The translations under genes and the position numbers were made by a program. Shown piece after piece: positions 12,201 through 23,376 of a stretch of 64,000 nucleotides of DNA. The stretch lies in assembly GCF_000226095.1 (NCBI RefSeq), contig NC_016473.1:620001-684000 (forward strand), written 5' to 3'. This stretch comes from Thermothelomyces thermophilus ATCC 42464 (lineage: Eukaryota > Ascomycota > Sordariomycetes > Sordariales > Chaetomiaceae). The notes under the pieces are model-generated. The model did no database searches and was not told the DNA's origin. It saw only the letters and a program-made list of their open reading frames with translations. How positions within the stretch are numbered: the first letter of the stretch is position 1; the number at the start of each line of letters is the position of its first letter.

Positions 12201-13868
12201 CGTCGTTCAAGGCTCCGGAGATGCTCGGGGTGGAATTGCTGCTATGAACGCTACTGGCGTCATGGCTGAGGTTCGACTTCCTCTTTTCTAATGATGGCGC
12301 TTCCGCGAGCGGATCCTTTGGCGATTCGTAAGCCTTGGGTATTGCCGGGACGGGGGGGACGTATTCTTCGTCGTCACGACCAGCTATCACGTGGGAGGCG
12401 AGCGCCTTCGGAGCGGGCAGCCGAGAATTGAGGAGTTGCGAATTACGATGCCCAACCGAGGCAGTCGATGTTCGTACCGCGGTCGTGTTATTGAAGCTGC
12501 CGTTGGAGTTGACGGAAAGACCGGAGCTGTATGACTTCCTGTTCGGATCCGGTGTCGTCCGGGAGGAGCTAGGCGTGGAGATCTTTCGGGGAAGCATAGA
12601 AGGGGAGCGAGAGCTGGAGCGGACATTAGCCGCCAATGGCGGCGGGTTCGGGAGGACTGGAGCCGGGGTTTGGCTTTGACTGTGGTGCATTGACAGCCGT
12701 TTCAACCGCCTTGTGTCGGTAGGGCTGATGGTTCTCGCGCCCAGGCCCGTGACATGCGGGAGCTGCGGCGCCCCAGGCATCACCGAGACACGCTTCGAAC
12801 AGGCCAGGCTTGCCCCCTTGACGGCGGCCCTCGGCGACCGAGGTAATGCGGTCGGCATGCGGGGTTGGTCCAGCGACCGGGCGCTTGTGTCCGGAGTCAA
12901 CGTGGCCTGGCTGGCTCTCGGCGGCGGCTGAACCGATCTCGCCTTGGAGCTTCGCGAACCGGCCTGGGCGCGGAGAAGGTCCCCCGTGGGACGTGATCCA
13001 CCGTCGACCGAAGATCTCGTCGGAGGCTCGAGGCCATTCCTATCCGATAGAGAGGCCACGCTGGGTCTCCGCTTGCGAGGCTCAAAGTCCAAGCCTAGCC
13101 CGGCATCTCCGGTCGACTTCCTCGGGGGTCTCGCGATGCTGGCGTTGGAAACGGGGGGATAGTGGCTCTGGCGGCGGGAGCGGGTGGCGGCCGGGGCCGA
13201 GGGTGCATTCTGCGCCCCGGGATTGCTGGGAGCGGCTGCCGTTAGGCTCGCGTGCCGACTGGACGTGCTAGGCTTCCGCAGGATCGAGCCGGTCCGGGAA
13301 CGCGTGGCGGCTGGCTGCTGCACGGAGGCGTGGATGCCCCTGGCGTTACGCGTGATATCGGGACGTTCCACCATGCTGTGGTCGGCGGCGGAGCCGCTGC
13401 CCAGGATGGTTCCTTGGCCGGTTGGGGACGGGAACTGGGTCAGCTTAAACTCAGCCGCGGACTCGAGGCTGCTCTGCAGATCGTCGAAGCTGACGGAGGG
13501 AAGAAAGTCGAACGAGGCGGCGGAATCGGTCACGTCGGCGGACAAGCCATTTCTGCTGCCGAAAGAGAAGAGCGAGTGGTTGTTGGAGGAGGAAGCACTG
13601 AGCATCGGGGCGTCGTCGGTAGTGGGCCGGTGTATGGAGCCGATCTTGGTGGGACTCGCGTTGCGCGACCTCCTGGATTTAGCAGAACACAAGGCACGGT
13701 CAGCAGACTTGTCGCATAGTGAACGTCGGATAGAATTCAGGCCAGGACGTGTCTGATGCCGATGACGCGCGAAGCGGGGACCGGGCAATTGAACAACAGC
13801 TCTGCCTACCTTGCGGGGGACTGGTTTTCCCGACGGGGCCCAGCGGGGACAGGGCGCTCTCTGTTCAT
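9217..13868 (-). CDS. pom1: Pom1-type DYRK family protein kinase
   Basis: Three exons: 13868-13810, 13672-10597 and 10533-9217, giving 1483 aa. A long, Ser/Pro-rich, probably disordered N-terminal half precedes a C-terminal kinase domain. Visible kinase features are a DYRK-type lead-in (YAIVPGDHLAYRYEIIDVLG), the Gly loop GKGSFGQVV (about 998-1006), VAVK (Lys about 1020), HCDLKPEN (Asp about 1117), DFG (about 1137) and the DYRK activation-loop YTY (about 1149-1151). After the kinase comes a low-complexity tail with polyAla, polyGly and polyAsn. Pom1 in fission yeast forms cortical gradients that position division and couple size to mitosis; filamentous homologues act in polarity and septum placement. 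Intron 2 (63 bp) has GTGAGT, a CTAAC branch and TTAG, and joins LQKLREW to DPQNKHCMVNF. Intron 1 (137 bp) has donor GTAGGC, branch TGCTAAA and acceptor CCAG; it joins MNRERPVPAG...SPA to RRSRNASPTK. The intron-1-retaining frame, open to 14019, is probably not used. Confidence 0.9.
13673..13809 (-). other. Intron 1 of pom1
   Basis: A 137-bp intron with donor AAG|GTAGGC, branch-like TGCTAAA near the 3' end, and acceptor CCAG|G. Its length is not a multiple of 3, so splicing moves the upstream exon to a frame that begins at a clean ATG 59 nt before the donor. Unspliced, the frame stays open by chance and looks like a longer N-terminus. Confidence 0.75.
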
Positions 13869-16438
13869 GGGGAAGCGCGCGGCGCGAGATGACGGGCGTG
13901 CGAGCGGCGAGGCCCTTCAATGCGTGCGAGAGTTCTGGATGGAGGTGAGTGATACGACGGGGAAGCGGAGGGCTCGCGGTGTCGGTCCAAGGCGCAGACT
14001 CGGGCTCCCGAGACAGCAAGTATTGACGTCCAGGGCTCAGTCCGGTCAGGGAGCTGAGAGGAATCTAAGGGCTACCTCATTCCGGGAAGGCGATGCAGCG
14101 ATCGAGTAAGGCCAGGTACGGGTTGTTGTTGGGGGGGGCGCACGGGAAGGAAAGAAGCGCGGTGCAGCCCGATGCGGCGTCTCGTGTTGCTTGTCGGTTG
14201 TCGGGTCGCCGGCACGGCGTGGATTGGGGGACAGAAACGGCTTGTCTCGCCGGATTGCAGGATGTTTTTGGCAGTGGGTTGGTGGGTCCCAAGATGCTGC
14301 GGTCGAGAAACGGTACGGAATATTCGTACACTACTACGGAGTAGAGTAGTAGCGGGTGTACTACTATGTGCGCAGCATGTATGTACTGTACCTGACCCGA
14401 CGCGGCAGGCGCACCTGTTCAACAAAACTCCAATTTTCACGGGGCAACAAGTGACTGAACCCGGAGTCGGATGTGGGACGTGCGTCCAGGGGGGAGCATT
14501 GTCCGAGTGGAGTCGGAAAAAGGGGACCAGCGTGCCTGACCCAATGGCTTCGGGGCAACGGCCATGTTTTGATGATGACTGTCAGGGAGTCGGCTTGAAC
14601 CAGCAGTTACACCGTTGCAAGTCTCGCTGGCGACGGCCACTAAGCTGAGCTTCGGGCGGGCTGGTTGCGGTGTGGTGCTGCCACGTACAGAATGATTATT
14701 TTGTAGACGCACCAGGTTTTCCTGCAGACCTCTGCGCACCGTGTACGAATCAGTGCATCGTACGTACTGTACATACATACTTTACTTACTTACTACTTAG
14801 GTAGGTAAGGTAGTATGGACGGAATCAGCAGTTGTTTTGGCAGGCTAGATCCGTCACTGGCTAATCGCTATGTATGTATGTATATACATACCCGAGGGGC
14901 CTTCCCTCCTCGAGTACACTAATCGCACGGAGCTCATTCCTGGAGAAGTAATGTGCCAACACATCTAACCACGCCAGCCCGAAGGGAAGCTCTTCCTAAG
15001 GTGTCGGGCCACCAGAGAAGCTTCAACCAACGACTGCTAACAAGGTCTGTAACGGCCTAGCTAACTAGCGGTCTCGCAGATGCGACTCGAGCCAGCCTTG
15101 GCGGTGGGCGAATTCAACATCGGCCGAAGGGCTCCTGCATCTTCAATTTACCTGCATGGGCGTGCTTGATCTCTCTTCCATCAAGATTCGTCCATGGATG
15201 CTCAAAGCTTCAAGTACTGGGGATGTATTCGAGGACAAACCCTGTGAATTAAAAAGAGCGCTATAAAAAAATTTTGAAGGTAATTAAAAGAAACTAGGGC
15301 TCCGCTGATTGATCCATGCTCATGGCTGTTTTTGCTTAAAAGGTTCTGTTAAGGTGTATCATGTATCATGATGTTGTAGGATCCGCACTAGCAGATGCAC
15401 TAGGCAACCCACGCCATCCATTCTCCTCTCTTTTTCCACTGCTTCCATATTCGGTAATCGGTACATACTACGTACATATGCTACAGGAAGAAGGCAGTTT
15501 CAGGCAGCACCGCGCCAGACGGCCTGTTACTGAGGCCGATTGTCTTTACAAAGGTCTTAAACGAAAGGATGACGAGGCTGACTGTTCTGTAACGGATCGT
15601 CGCCAGCGATTGTCTCAGCCGAAAGCTAACTCCGATCAGCGGCATCTGTCACTTGCCGGATGGTTACCGTTTTTTTAATTCTTGTCCATGACGCACTTCA
15701 GATGCGGACAGGAATAATTAGGCGAACGATAATTTGATCGTTTGTCCTTCCCAATGCTGGCCGATTACACGCAGCAAACGTGCCAGGATGGGATACGTCT
15801 AGTCCGTAGTCTCTTCTGACAGCCACCGTAACCAGCAGCTACTGGCAAGCATGAAATAGCTATCAATCAGAGTGGATTGGGAAAGAGATCTCTCGTCGGT
15901 GGTTTTGCCAACCACTGCACGGCGAAAAGCCTAGCAGAACCGCTACACCTAGGTAAGTACCTACGGAAGCTGCGATGCCCTTCTCCGTGCGGATGGGTGT
16001 CGAGGAACTGCGTGCACGGCCTTACATTACCGCGGCTGGGGAGTGTAATCCGTAGATGCCCACTGCACCAGGTGGCGTCACTACTGCCCCGCAGTTAGGT
16101 AGCTGCTGGCTGGCATGTGACGCCATGGCGAAGCTGCTCTCGCCCGAGTGTTTCACCGACGGGAGCGTACTGTATGTATGTGTGTACAGTACCTACAGTA
16201 ATTCGTGCATCACGAACAAACCAGCAATTCATGCCATTTCAGAGCATCGTCCTTCAAGAATTGCGGTTATTACGCAGACCCTTTTGAGCGCACGACTTCA
16301 GAGGAGAACAGCGCGCGTTTACAAACCGCTGTTGCTCGGGATCGAAACGAGCGCCGCATTGCGGTCGCAGAACATGGTTGCGCCCTAGACCCAACCATTC
16401 CCCCTTCCCTTTTTTTGGTTTTTTTTTTGGTACCGACC
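13869..16438. other. 2.6-kb divergent spacer between pom1 and the peroxin gene
   Basis: This is the shared upstream region of two divergent genes. I see no gene in it. It carries TACGGAGTA at 14335-14343, a GTAC/CATAC-rich stretch at 14755-14810, a 16-bp palindrome at 14876-14891, and an A/T-rich patch near 15240-15360. A T-rich tract lies just before the peroxin ATG (16410-16430). Motifs such as GTACTGTAC near 16168-16195 recur here as in other spacers. Confidence 0.5.
14876..14891. repeat. Perfect 16-bp palindrome
   Basis: GTATGTATATACATAC is self-complementary and is another member of the CATA/GTAT palindromes in spacers. Confidence 0.8.
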
Positions 16439-17449
16439 ATGGACGAATATGCAACCGGGTTTCTGAACGTCATCGAAGAGGACGCCGCTCCGGAGGTTGA
16501 GGAGCAAGATGATGAAGGACGGCGCGAAGCTGCCGAGACCCCGGAGCCAGACTCGGCGAAGAAGCGGAGGAGTCTGCGCGATGGCATCTTTCGCGCCGCA
16601 AACCTTCAGGACAGGCTCTTGGAAAAGTAACAACAGTCCCCCCCCCCCGGTTCCCTTCGTGGCAGCTAGAGTTTATGTACTAACGACAGGCTGCTGCAGG
16701 CTCGTTTCTCAAGTAATACCCGCCGACGATGGTCATGGCCAGGTACCGGACCTTGGCGGCGGCGGCGTTCCCGCCTTTGCTGAGCGGCCGGGGTTCTCGC
16801 TTCCTCTCATGACCACGAACTTTAGGAGATTCAACGCTCGCATCGGCGTCGTCTTCAAGTTTCAGGCCCGCGTGCTGCGCCTGCTGTCGTGGCGCCGCCC
16901 AACCCAGACTCTCTCCTTCCTGGCCGTCTACACCTTTGTGTGCCTGGATCCCTACCTCCTGTTTGCGCTCCCGCTCGCCGTCGCTCTCTTCGGCATCCTG
17001 GTCCCGTCCTTTATCGCCCGCCACCCCGCGCCTGCGCAGGATGCGGACCGCCTCCGCAACATGAGCTACCACCCCCGCGGACCGCCCCTGGCGCCCGCCC
17101 GCACCGTCAAGCCGACCAAGGAGCTCTCGCGCGACTTCTTCCGCAACCTGGGCGACCTGCAGAACGTCATGGAGGACTTCAGCGTTGCCCACGACAAGAT
17201 CATAGCGCTGGTCGTCCCCAAGACCAACTTCTCCGACGAGGCGCTCTCGTCCGCCCTCTTCGTCCTCCTCTTTGCCGCCTTCCTGCTCATGCTGATCGCC
17301 GCCCACCTGCTCCCGCTCCGCTTTATCGCTCTCGTCGGCGGCTGGGCAGGCGTACTGTCAGGGCACCCGGCAGTGGCCCGATGGCTGCAGCAAGCGAAAC
17401 TCGAGTACCTCGAGCCGACGACCGGTCCGCCGTCCGCTCCCCGGGACAG

Positions 17450-17494
<45 letters not shown>

Positions 17495-18164
17495 ACAACA
17501 GCAACAACAACAAGCAGATACACCCCAAGAGAAGAAGCGAGGATCCGCCCTCCCCTTCCCGGCCTTCTCCCTCCAGGAGCTCATCAGGCGCGACATCCAG
17601 CTCGACTCGGACCCGGAGACGCGCGAGGTGGAGATCTTTGAGCTGCAGCGGCAGTCGCCGACCACGCTCGAGTGGGAGCCCTGGCTCTTCTCGCCCTCGC
17701 CCTACGACCCGCTCTCGGCCGCCCGCCTCGCCGGCGAGCGGCCCCGCGGCGCCCGCTTCTTCGAGGACGTCCTCCCGCCCCCCGGCTGGGAGTGGAGCGA
17801 GAAGAAGTGGGCCCTCGACCTCTGGAGCCGCGAGTGGGTCGAGGAGCGCATCATCACCTCGGTCGAGGTCGAGACCGAGGGCGAGAGGTGGGTGTACGAC
17901 ATGTGGAGCGGCGAGCGGGACGCAGGTAATGGCGGCGGCGGCGGCGGCGGCGTTGGTGGTAGTAGTAGTAGTAGTAGTTCCAGCGGAGAGGGAGAGGGGT
18001 CGAAGGAAGGTGGTGGGGGCGGCCAAGGAAAGGCCCCCGCTGCCGGGCCATCGGCGAACGTAAGCTGGGAGGAAGGGGAGGAAGGGATGGGCCGGCGCGG
18101 GCAGTGGAGGAGGAGGAGGTGGGTGAGGATGGTGAAGCGGAAGAAAGTGGCCGGATCGGGATGA
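16439..18164 (+). CDS. PEX30: Peroxisomal membrane peroxin with dysferlin domain (Pex30/Pex23 type)
   Basis: Two exons, 16439-16626 and 16700-18164, giving 550 aa. The 73-bp intron has GTAACA, a TACTAAC branch and CTGCAG, and joins RLLEK to LVSQVIPADD. An acidic N-terminus is followed by PGFSLPLMTTNFRRFN and a Pex24p-type membrane region with two hydrophobic hairpins: TLSFLAVYTFVCLDPYLL... and, about 100 residues on, ALFVLLFAAFLLMLIAAHLL. A linker with 14 Gln, one Lys and more Gln (17451-17520) leads to the dysferlin repeats (EIFELQRQ, then WEPWLFSPSPYDP, PPGWEWSEKKWALDLWSREW, GERWVYDMWSGER) and a Gly/Ser-rich basic tail. Family members sit in ER and peroxisome membranes and regulate peroxisome number and budding sites. 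The family has several paralogues, so Pex30, Pex23 or Pex31/32 naming is uncertain. It converges on the GGPP synthase gene. Confidence 0.85.
17451..17520 (+). repeat. CAG/CAA repeat encoding polyGln
   Basis: Fourteen CAG units, then AAA and a mixed CAA/CAG run, lie in frame inside the peroxin gene between the membrane region and the dysferlin domain. The pure CAG part is likely length-variable among strains. Confidence 0.9.
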
Positions 18165-18824
18165 GGGAGCGGCTGTCTAATCCAGCGCGCATGCCGTGGT
18201 CATCCGCGCGCATTCTCTACGACTACTCTTCTTGCGAGATCGAAACCTACGTACATAATACGCCGACGCTCTGATCGGTAATATACATGGGAGCTGGCGC
18301 TGAGATTGTAAGTGGCTCTTGTCAAGCTGCCGCGCGAGATCCCGACAGGACCCTAATTTCCTGACGACAACCCATCTGCGGGCAGCTCTACATGGAACTC
18401 TGTCTTGTCCTTGGGTTTGGGTGCCAGCGAATGAATTTCGGCGACAGACAGTAGAACTGACCCCCCCCCCTTCTTCTCCCAATCCCTCTCTACTACATGC
18501 TCCCAGGGTTTAGCGTCAACTATGGATGTGGAAAGACTTCTGAAGTCGGCCGCCAGGAGAAGACTGTGCTAGAAGGGTTCTCTTGTTCTGGGGTACGAGA
18601 GTGAGTGCATCTGGCCGGCCGAGACAAAATTTTAACTCACCATCTTGAAACGGTCGGTTATACCACTATCAGTTAAAACCTGGTTTCGATGCATATGAGC
18701 CCGCCCAAACGAACAATGCAAGATAAAAAAAATAAAGTTATAAAAACAAAAGACAATGATGAAAAAGAGGGGGGTAGTAAGTAACTTGCTCCCAACACCG
18801 TTACCAAGCCCGCGCCTAAACCCC
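18165..18824. other. Convergent 3' spacer
   Basis: This holds the 3' ends of the peroxin and GGPP synthase genes, which converge. I see no gene. An A-rich patch at 18722-18760 lies just beyond the GGPP synthase stop. Confidence 0.5.
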
Positions 18825-20354
18825 TTAGTCTTTGATAACCATGCGATCCAGGATTTTGTGGATGCCCTCGGCCTTGCCCCTCCCGTCGTCGACCTCGTCC
18901 GTCATCTTCCTGGCGCGCTCAATCAGGACGTCGACGACCTTGCGAGTGTAGTCGAAGCTTCCGGTGCTCTCCATGTACTTGACGGCGTAGCGCTTGACCT
19001 CCTCGCTCTCGGTCTTTTGGCGGAGTATGTTGAGCAGCTGCATGTCGCCCGGGTTGGAGCGGATGCTGTGGATGATGGGGAAGCTGAACTTGCCCTCGGT
19101 CAGGTCCTCGCACATGCCCTTGTTGGCCGTGTACTGGCTGGTGACGAGGTTGTGGTAGTCGTCGGCGATCTGGTAGATGAGGCCGATGATGTTGACGAGC
19201 GGGATGCAGTCGATCAGGCTGCGCGACTCGGCCTGCATCAGCTTGACGCCCAGGCGGAACAGGCCGCCCGTCTTGTTGCCCACCATCTCGAGGTAGTCGT
19301 CCTCGGTCGGGCACGTCAGCGTGTCCCGCCAGAAGAGGTCCATGCCCTGGCCGCGGTGGAGGTTGAGCAGCTCCTCGGCGAAGATGGAGACGGCCTTGGG
19401 GTTCCGGAGCTTCTGGAGCTCCTGCAGGGCGCAAAAGTAGATGTAGTTGGCCGAGTTGATGGTCTGCGGTATGCCGAAGATGAAGTGCGCCACGGGGAAG
19501 CCCCGGCGCAGCTGGCTGTTGTCCTCGACGTCGTCGACCAGGAGGGAGGCCGTGTGCAGCATGCTGATGACCCGGGTGATGACGTCGAGGGACTCGGGCG
19601 GCACCTCCAGCCAGGCGTCAAAGGCCTTGACGAGGGCGGAGCGGAAGTCCTTGCCCGGGTGCCCGTTGAGGTAGTCAAAGGGCCCCATCAGCACCTTGTC
19701 CTTCTCCTCCGACCATGTCCGCCGGTTGCTGAAGTCCTCGGTCGCGAATCGGTTGGGGTCTGGCGGGGGCTGCGAGGCGGCGGACATGGCTGCCGCGGAC
19801 GGGAAGCTCGTGGTGCCGACGACCGACGCTTTGCGGCTTCGCTGGCGCTTATGGCTGGCGGCGGCGGCGGCGGTTGCGGCGGCGTATCCTGGGAGCCAGT
19901 CGTGGTCGGGGAGGTTCCGGAGCGCTGCGGCGGCGGTCGAGTTGGTGGACGAGGTGCGGGGAGGGATTGCGGCGGGCGATTGCCACAGAGGCGCGGCGGG
20001 GTTGTTGCTGTGGTAGCCGTGGTTGTTGCTGTTGCTGTTGTTGTTGTTGTTGTTGTTGTTGTTATTGTTGTTGCTGCTGCTGCTACTGCTGCTGTTGTTG
20101 TTGTTGTTGTTCTTGTTACTGCTGCTGTTGGGATGGAGACCAGCCCCGGGAATGGCGGAGGAGGACGACGACGACGCCGGCTGCTCGGGCTGGGTGGCCA
20201 TGGCAGGCCGGTCTTTCTGCGATGACGACCTGAAATGTACCATGTGGGCGGGCGAAGGAAGCGGTCGCCACTCAGAATCCTCAGGATTGCAGACCACCTT
20301 CCCGAAGGTGTCGCGGTGGGGTCGCGTGTCGGGAGCCGGCGCAGGTGACGGCAT
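18825..20354 (-). CDS. al-3: Geranylgeranyl diphosphate synthase (AL-3 type)
   Basis: A single-exon gene of 509 aa. The C-terminal two thirds is a trans-isoprenyl diphosphate synthase domain: first Asp-rich motif [15 protein letters not shown] (Asp about 273-277), second motif YQIADDYHN (about 395-399), [11 protein letters not shown], and the chain-length region [10 protein letters not shown]. It condenses FPP with IPP to C20 GGPP for protein prenylation and carotenoids. The first ~170 residues are low complexity: polySer, then a long Asn/Ser run encoded by GTT/GCT repeats (about 20021-20130), Ala runs, and DHDWLP, a short motif I associate with Neurospora AL-3. The ATG at 20354 is the first in frame; Met 38 (20243) and Met 52 (20201) are alternatives. 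Length exceeds the usual ~400-430 aa because of the repeats. A secondary-metabolism paralogue is less likely because no terpene cluster surrounds it. Confidence 0.92.
   Translation of the reverse strand: MPSPAPAPDTRPHRDTFGKVVCNPEDSEWRPLPSPAHMVHFRSSSQKDRPAMATQPEQPASSSSSSAIPGAGLHPNSSSNKNNNNNNSSSSSSSNNNNNNNNNNNNSNSNNHGYHSNNPAAPLWQSPAAIPPRTSSTNSTAAAALRNLPDHDWLPGYAAATAAAAASHKRQRSRKASVVGTTSFPSAAAMSAASQPPPDPNRFATEDFSNRRTWSEEKDKVLMGPFDYLNGHPGKDFRSALVKAFDAWLEVPPESLDVITRVISMLHTASLLVDDVEDNSQLRRGFPVAHFIFGIPQTINSANYIYFCALQELQKLRNPKAVSIFAEELLNLHRGQGMDLFWRDTLTCPTEDDYLEMVGNKTGGLFRLGVKLMQAESRSLIDCIPLVNIIGLIYQIADDYHNLVTSQYTANKGMCEDLTEGKFSFPIIHSIRSNPGDMQLLNILRQKTESEEVKRYAVKYMESTGSFDYTRKVVDVLIERARKMTDEVDDGRGKAEGIHKILDRMVIKD
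20021..20130 (-). repeat. GTT/GCT repeat encoding polyAsn/polySer
   Basis: A trinucleotide-rich stretch in the N-terminal coding part of the GGPP synthase gene. On the minus strand it reads as AAC/AGC runs (Asn and Ser). It lies upstream of the catalytic domain and should be tolerated there. Confidence 0.85.
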
Positions 20355-21829
20355 GCGGATTCAGGTCGCTGCAGCCTTGCCTCAAAAAACTGCCTTGGCC
20401 AGGTACACCACCCAACCAGAGTGTTAGCGCCTTCCCCGAGTACGCGTATCCCATTGCGATTTCCCTATCGCACAAACGGAACATTATCTGGCCGATCTGC
20501 AGCGGGAGATGCCGCTGCCAGTTTCGAGTTCTCCGGTGCTCCCACGGACTACGGGGCCAAGGCTAAGGAGGGGTATGTACCGCGTAAAGCACGGATGGGA
20601 GTAGAGACGATGTAGCTTGGGTTGACCACCGCTCGCGCACTCAGCCCGCGATGGTGGGGTAGATTGAGGTGCGGGGCCCATGACGACAGAACTTTTGTAA
20701 CGCAGTAGGTTCGCGACGGCGCCAGCGAGCGGGCCGGCACCACGGCAAAAACGCAGAGTCTTCAATGGGAAACGTGTCCGAGTCATCTTGACTTACGTAT
20801 TTCGTAGACGAGTAACCTATGAAGAAAATGTGTCGCGCTGGGGCTTTGAGATCCGATCGTTTTCAATGTCTGATGCTGGAAACCGCCCGGATGCTGTGTC
20901 ATCGGCCTCGACACTTACCTACTTTATCCAGGAAGAGTAGGTAGTCTCGCGACAAATTGCGGACGTTCGTGTGTGGCTTTTTTTTACACCATTGGGTTGA
21001 AACTAGAAGATGGCCCACATCCTGAACCGAGGACCACCCTCCCCGTCGCATGATTATAAGGAGATTTGTCCCAAGCAGTTGTGCAGGCAAGACGTGCATT
21101 GACTGCATGTTCAGGGGGTTCGACTCCAGCGAACAGTGTCCCAGGACGAGGATCCGTGAAACCATGGGCATGGGCGCGACCATGGAACCCTGTCTGTCTC
21201 TCCGCGAGACACCGCTCTCCTGTTGCCGGAGCAGGTTTTCGGTTGCACATCTCACCGCACACGCACATTGCGTCGTGTTCACATGCCAATAGGTAGCGCC
21301 GAGACGGGCATCGCTTCAGAGGGAGGTACCTAGGTAGTTTCTGTATTTCTGTATTGGATGTGCATACGGATCCGAACATAAGGTAACAACAGCCCAAAGG
21401 CACGCCAGGGGGGATTATGTAATCCTTCCGATCGTTAAGTTGCCATGGCAAGGTAATTACTTCATACCCCCTTGCAATTTTGTAAAGAGTTGAATTCCCC
21501 ACGAACTTCTGCAAGACATTCAGGTCTCAGACATTCAGTAGGCCACAACTCGCGGGTTGTCTCAACAACCTGCCAGTATGGATAGGTAGCTAACAGTCCC
21601 ACGTGATCACACCTTGTTTGAGAGTCAAGAGACACGGCAGCGAAGTCCTGCTAGGGTCGCAACTACACTCATGGCAAGGGTTTCGAGACACGTATGCGGA
21701 TTGGGACAAGTAATTAGGCCATCGACTTTTTGGGTTGAATTGATTTGCTTGATTTGATTTTATTTGATTTGAATATGCCCAGGAAACAACGAAAAAACAC
21801 ATAAACTAATTACTAACAACACGGGGTAT
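20355..21829. other. Spacer between GGPP synthase 5' end and transporter 3' end
   Basis: This contains the GGPP synthase promoter and the 3' flank of the transporter. No gene is supported. The minus-strand frame up to 21514 lacks an ATG start and any domain. A GGTTCGACTCC segment near 21117-21127 resembles a tRNA T-arm, but the flanks do not pair. A T/A-rich patch lies at 21725-21780. Confidence 0.5.
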
Positions 21830-23376
21830 CTAACTAGCAGCATTGCTCTTGCACGTCCAGGGGTCGCTCCCCGAGTCCTGCGCGATCGCCTCTCCCGAGC
21901 TCCACAGGCCAAGGGCGCACAGCACAAGGCCGACCAGCAACAGCAGGGCGTTGAGCGAGAATTGGGCGATCTTCTTGGGGCTCGAGAACCAATTGCCGTA
22001 GTGCATCCACAGCCACAGGCACCCGGGAATGCCGTACGAGAACCAGCTGGCAAACAGGGCGCACACCAGGCCGAGCAGGTTGCTGAATACAGGAATGGAC
22101 TGGGCGATGACCCAGGCGATGATCCACGTGGCCGCCGTGATGCCCAGCCAGCCGATGACACCCAGCGTCGTGCGCTTGACCACGTGCTTTGTGCCGGCGA
22201 AGACGCGCACAAAGATGTACTTGGCCGCGACGTGGCCGTAAATGACACCAGCGATGACGATGGTCGGGATCGCGATACCCCAGATGACCTTGCGGACCAC
22301 GGGGGAACCGGCAGCCGAGAGGGCGGGGGAGGGCACGTCGGGGCCGACGTAGACGTAGATGACGACCGAGACGACAATGTAGAGGACCATGTCGCAGACC
22401 TGCAGCAGCATCAGGGCCTTGGGCCAGTCGTTGGGCTGTTTGAGCTCGGACATGACGCTGAAGAAGCACGAGTGTCCGCTGAAGGCGACGCCGATGTTGG
22501 TGACGGCCAGGAAGGCCGACGTGAAGCCGATGGTGCGGGATGCCTCGATGCTCGTGGTGCCGATGGGCTTCTCAATGCCGACGTCGATCATGGTGACCAT
22601 GACGGCCGTGAAGATGGACGCGAACGAGGCGAACGAGTAGTAGCCCGCCGCTCGCAGGGTCCGAGGCGTGTTGAGCAGCCAGAAGATGGCCAGGCCGACG
22701 ACGCCCCAGACGATGGTGCACGCAGCACTGTTGGTCAGCGTGTTGAGACAGATGGTCCACGTCAGGAGATGGCTGCCCATGACGAAGATCTGGAAGATGG
22801 TCTGCGCCCAGCCGAACAGTTCCTGAAAGAACTTGCCCATGCCGATCGACCTGCCAATGACCTCGCCGGCGTCGCCGAAACTCTGCACCCAGGGATGCTG
22901 CTTCCGGAACTCGCCCATGACGAGACCCGAGCACGTCGCCATCAGGCCCATGAATACCATGACGACGATTCCGGGACCGAGTCCGAGTGTTGCCACTACC
23001 GCGGGCAGCGATAGGATGCCCAAAGACACCGTCTCGGCAATCAAGACTACACCAGCTTGCCTGTAAATGAGGAGTTAGCATCAGAGTCGTATCCACGGTG
23101 CGGCTGATGTGTGTGCGTAATATGTGTGTGCGTGTGTCTTGTTTTGTGCTTTGGAGGAGACGAGAGAGGGGGGATTGGAACATACCACCAGGTGAGAGTA
23201 TGGTAGTTGATCTCCACAGAGCCCTCTTTTTCCTCCTTGTCCGGGGGGTAGGTGGCAGGGACTGGTTCTATGCGCGTGCTGGAGTCGTCCGAGTTGAACT
23301 TGTTCTGCACATCGCCCTTCTTTTTCTCAGAGGGAACCTCTGGGTCGACTCCAGTGACTGGGGCGTTGGACACCAT
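21830..23376 (-). CDS. AAAP-family neutral amino acid transporter (Mtr-like)
   Basis: Two exons, 23376-23186 and 23060-21830, giving 473 aa. The 125-bp intron has donor GTATGT, branch TGCTAAC and acceptor TTTACAG, and joins INYHTLTW to WQAGVVLIAETVSLG. A charged cytosolic N-terminus (MVSNAPVTGVDPEVPSEKKK) precedes about eleven hydrophobic segments, beginning with AETVSLGILSLPAVVATLGLGPG, the typical first helix of the fungal AAAP group that includes the Neurospora neutral amino acid permease Mtr. It should import neutral or aromatic amino acids with protons across the plasma membrane. Length and N-terminal pattern fit. The exact substrate cannot be read from sequence, so I withhold a symbol. 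The TTG at 23044 is an internal Leu codon, not a start. Confidence 0.9.

Noticed and set aside
13811-14019. N-terminal extension of the kinase from the longest open frame
   Set aside because: It includes a well-formed intron in the wrong frame, and its peptide is Arg/Pro/His-rich without family resemblance.
18756-20225. 489-codon plus-strand frame opposite GGPP synthase
   Set aside because: Antisense shadow rich in Val/Gly/Arg; the minus-strand enzyme is unmistakable.
21110-21135. tRNA-like GGTTCGACTCC
   Set aside because: The flanking bases do not form the 5-bp T stem, and no D or anticodon arms appear upstream.
21962-23014. 350-codon plus-strand frame opposite the amino acid transporter
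   Set aside because: Antisense shadow rich in Asp/Arg/Gly. The minus strand has membrane helices and a spliced start.
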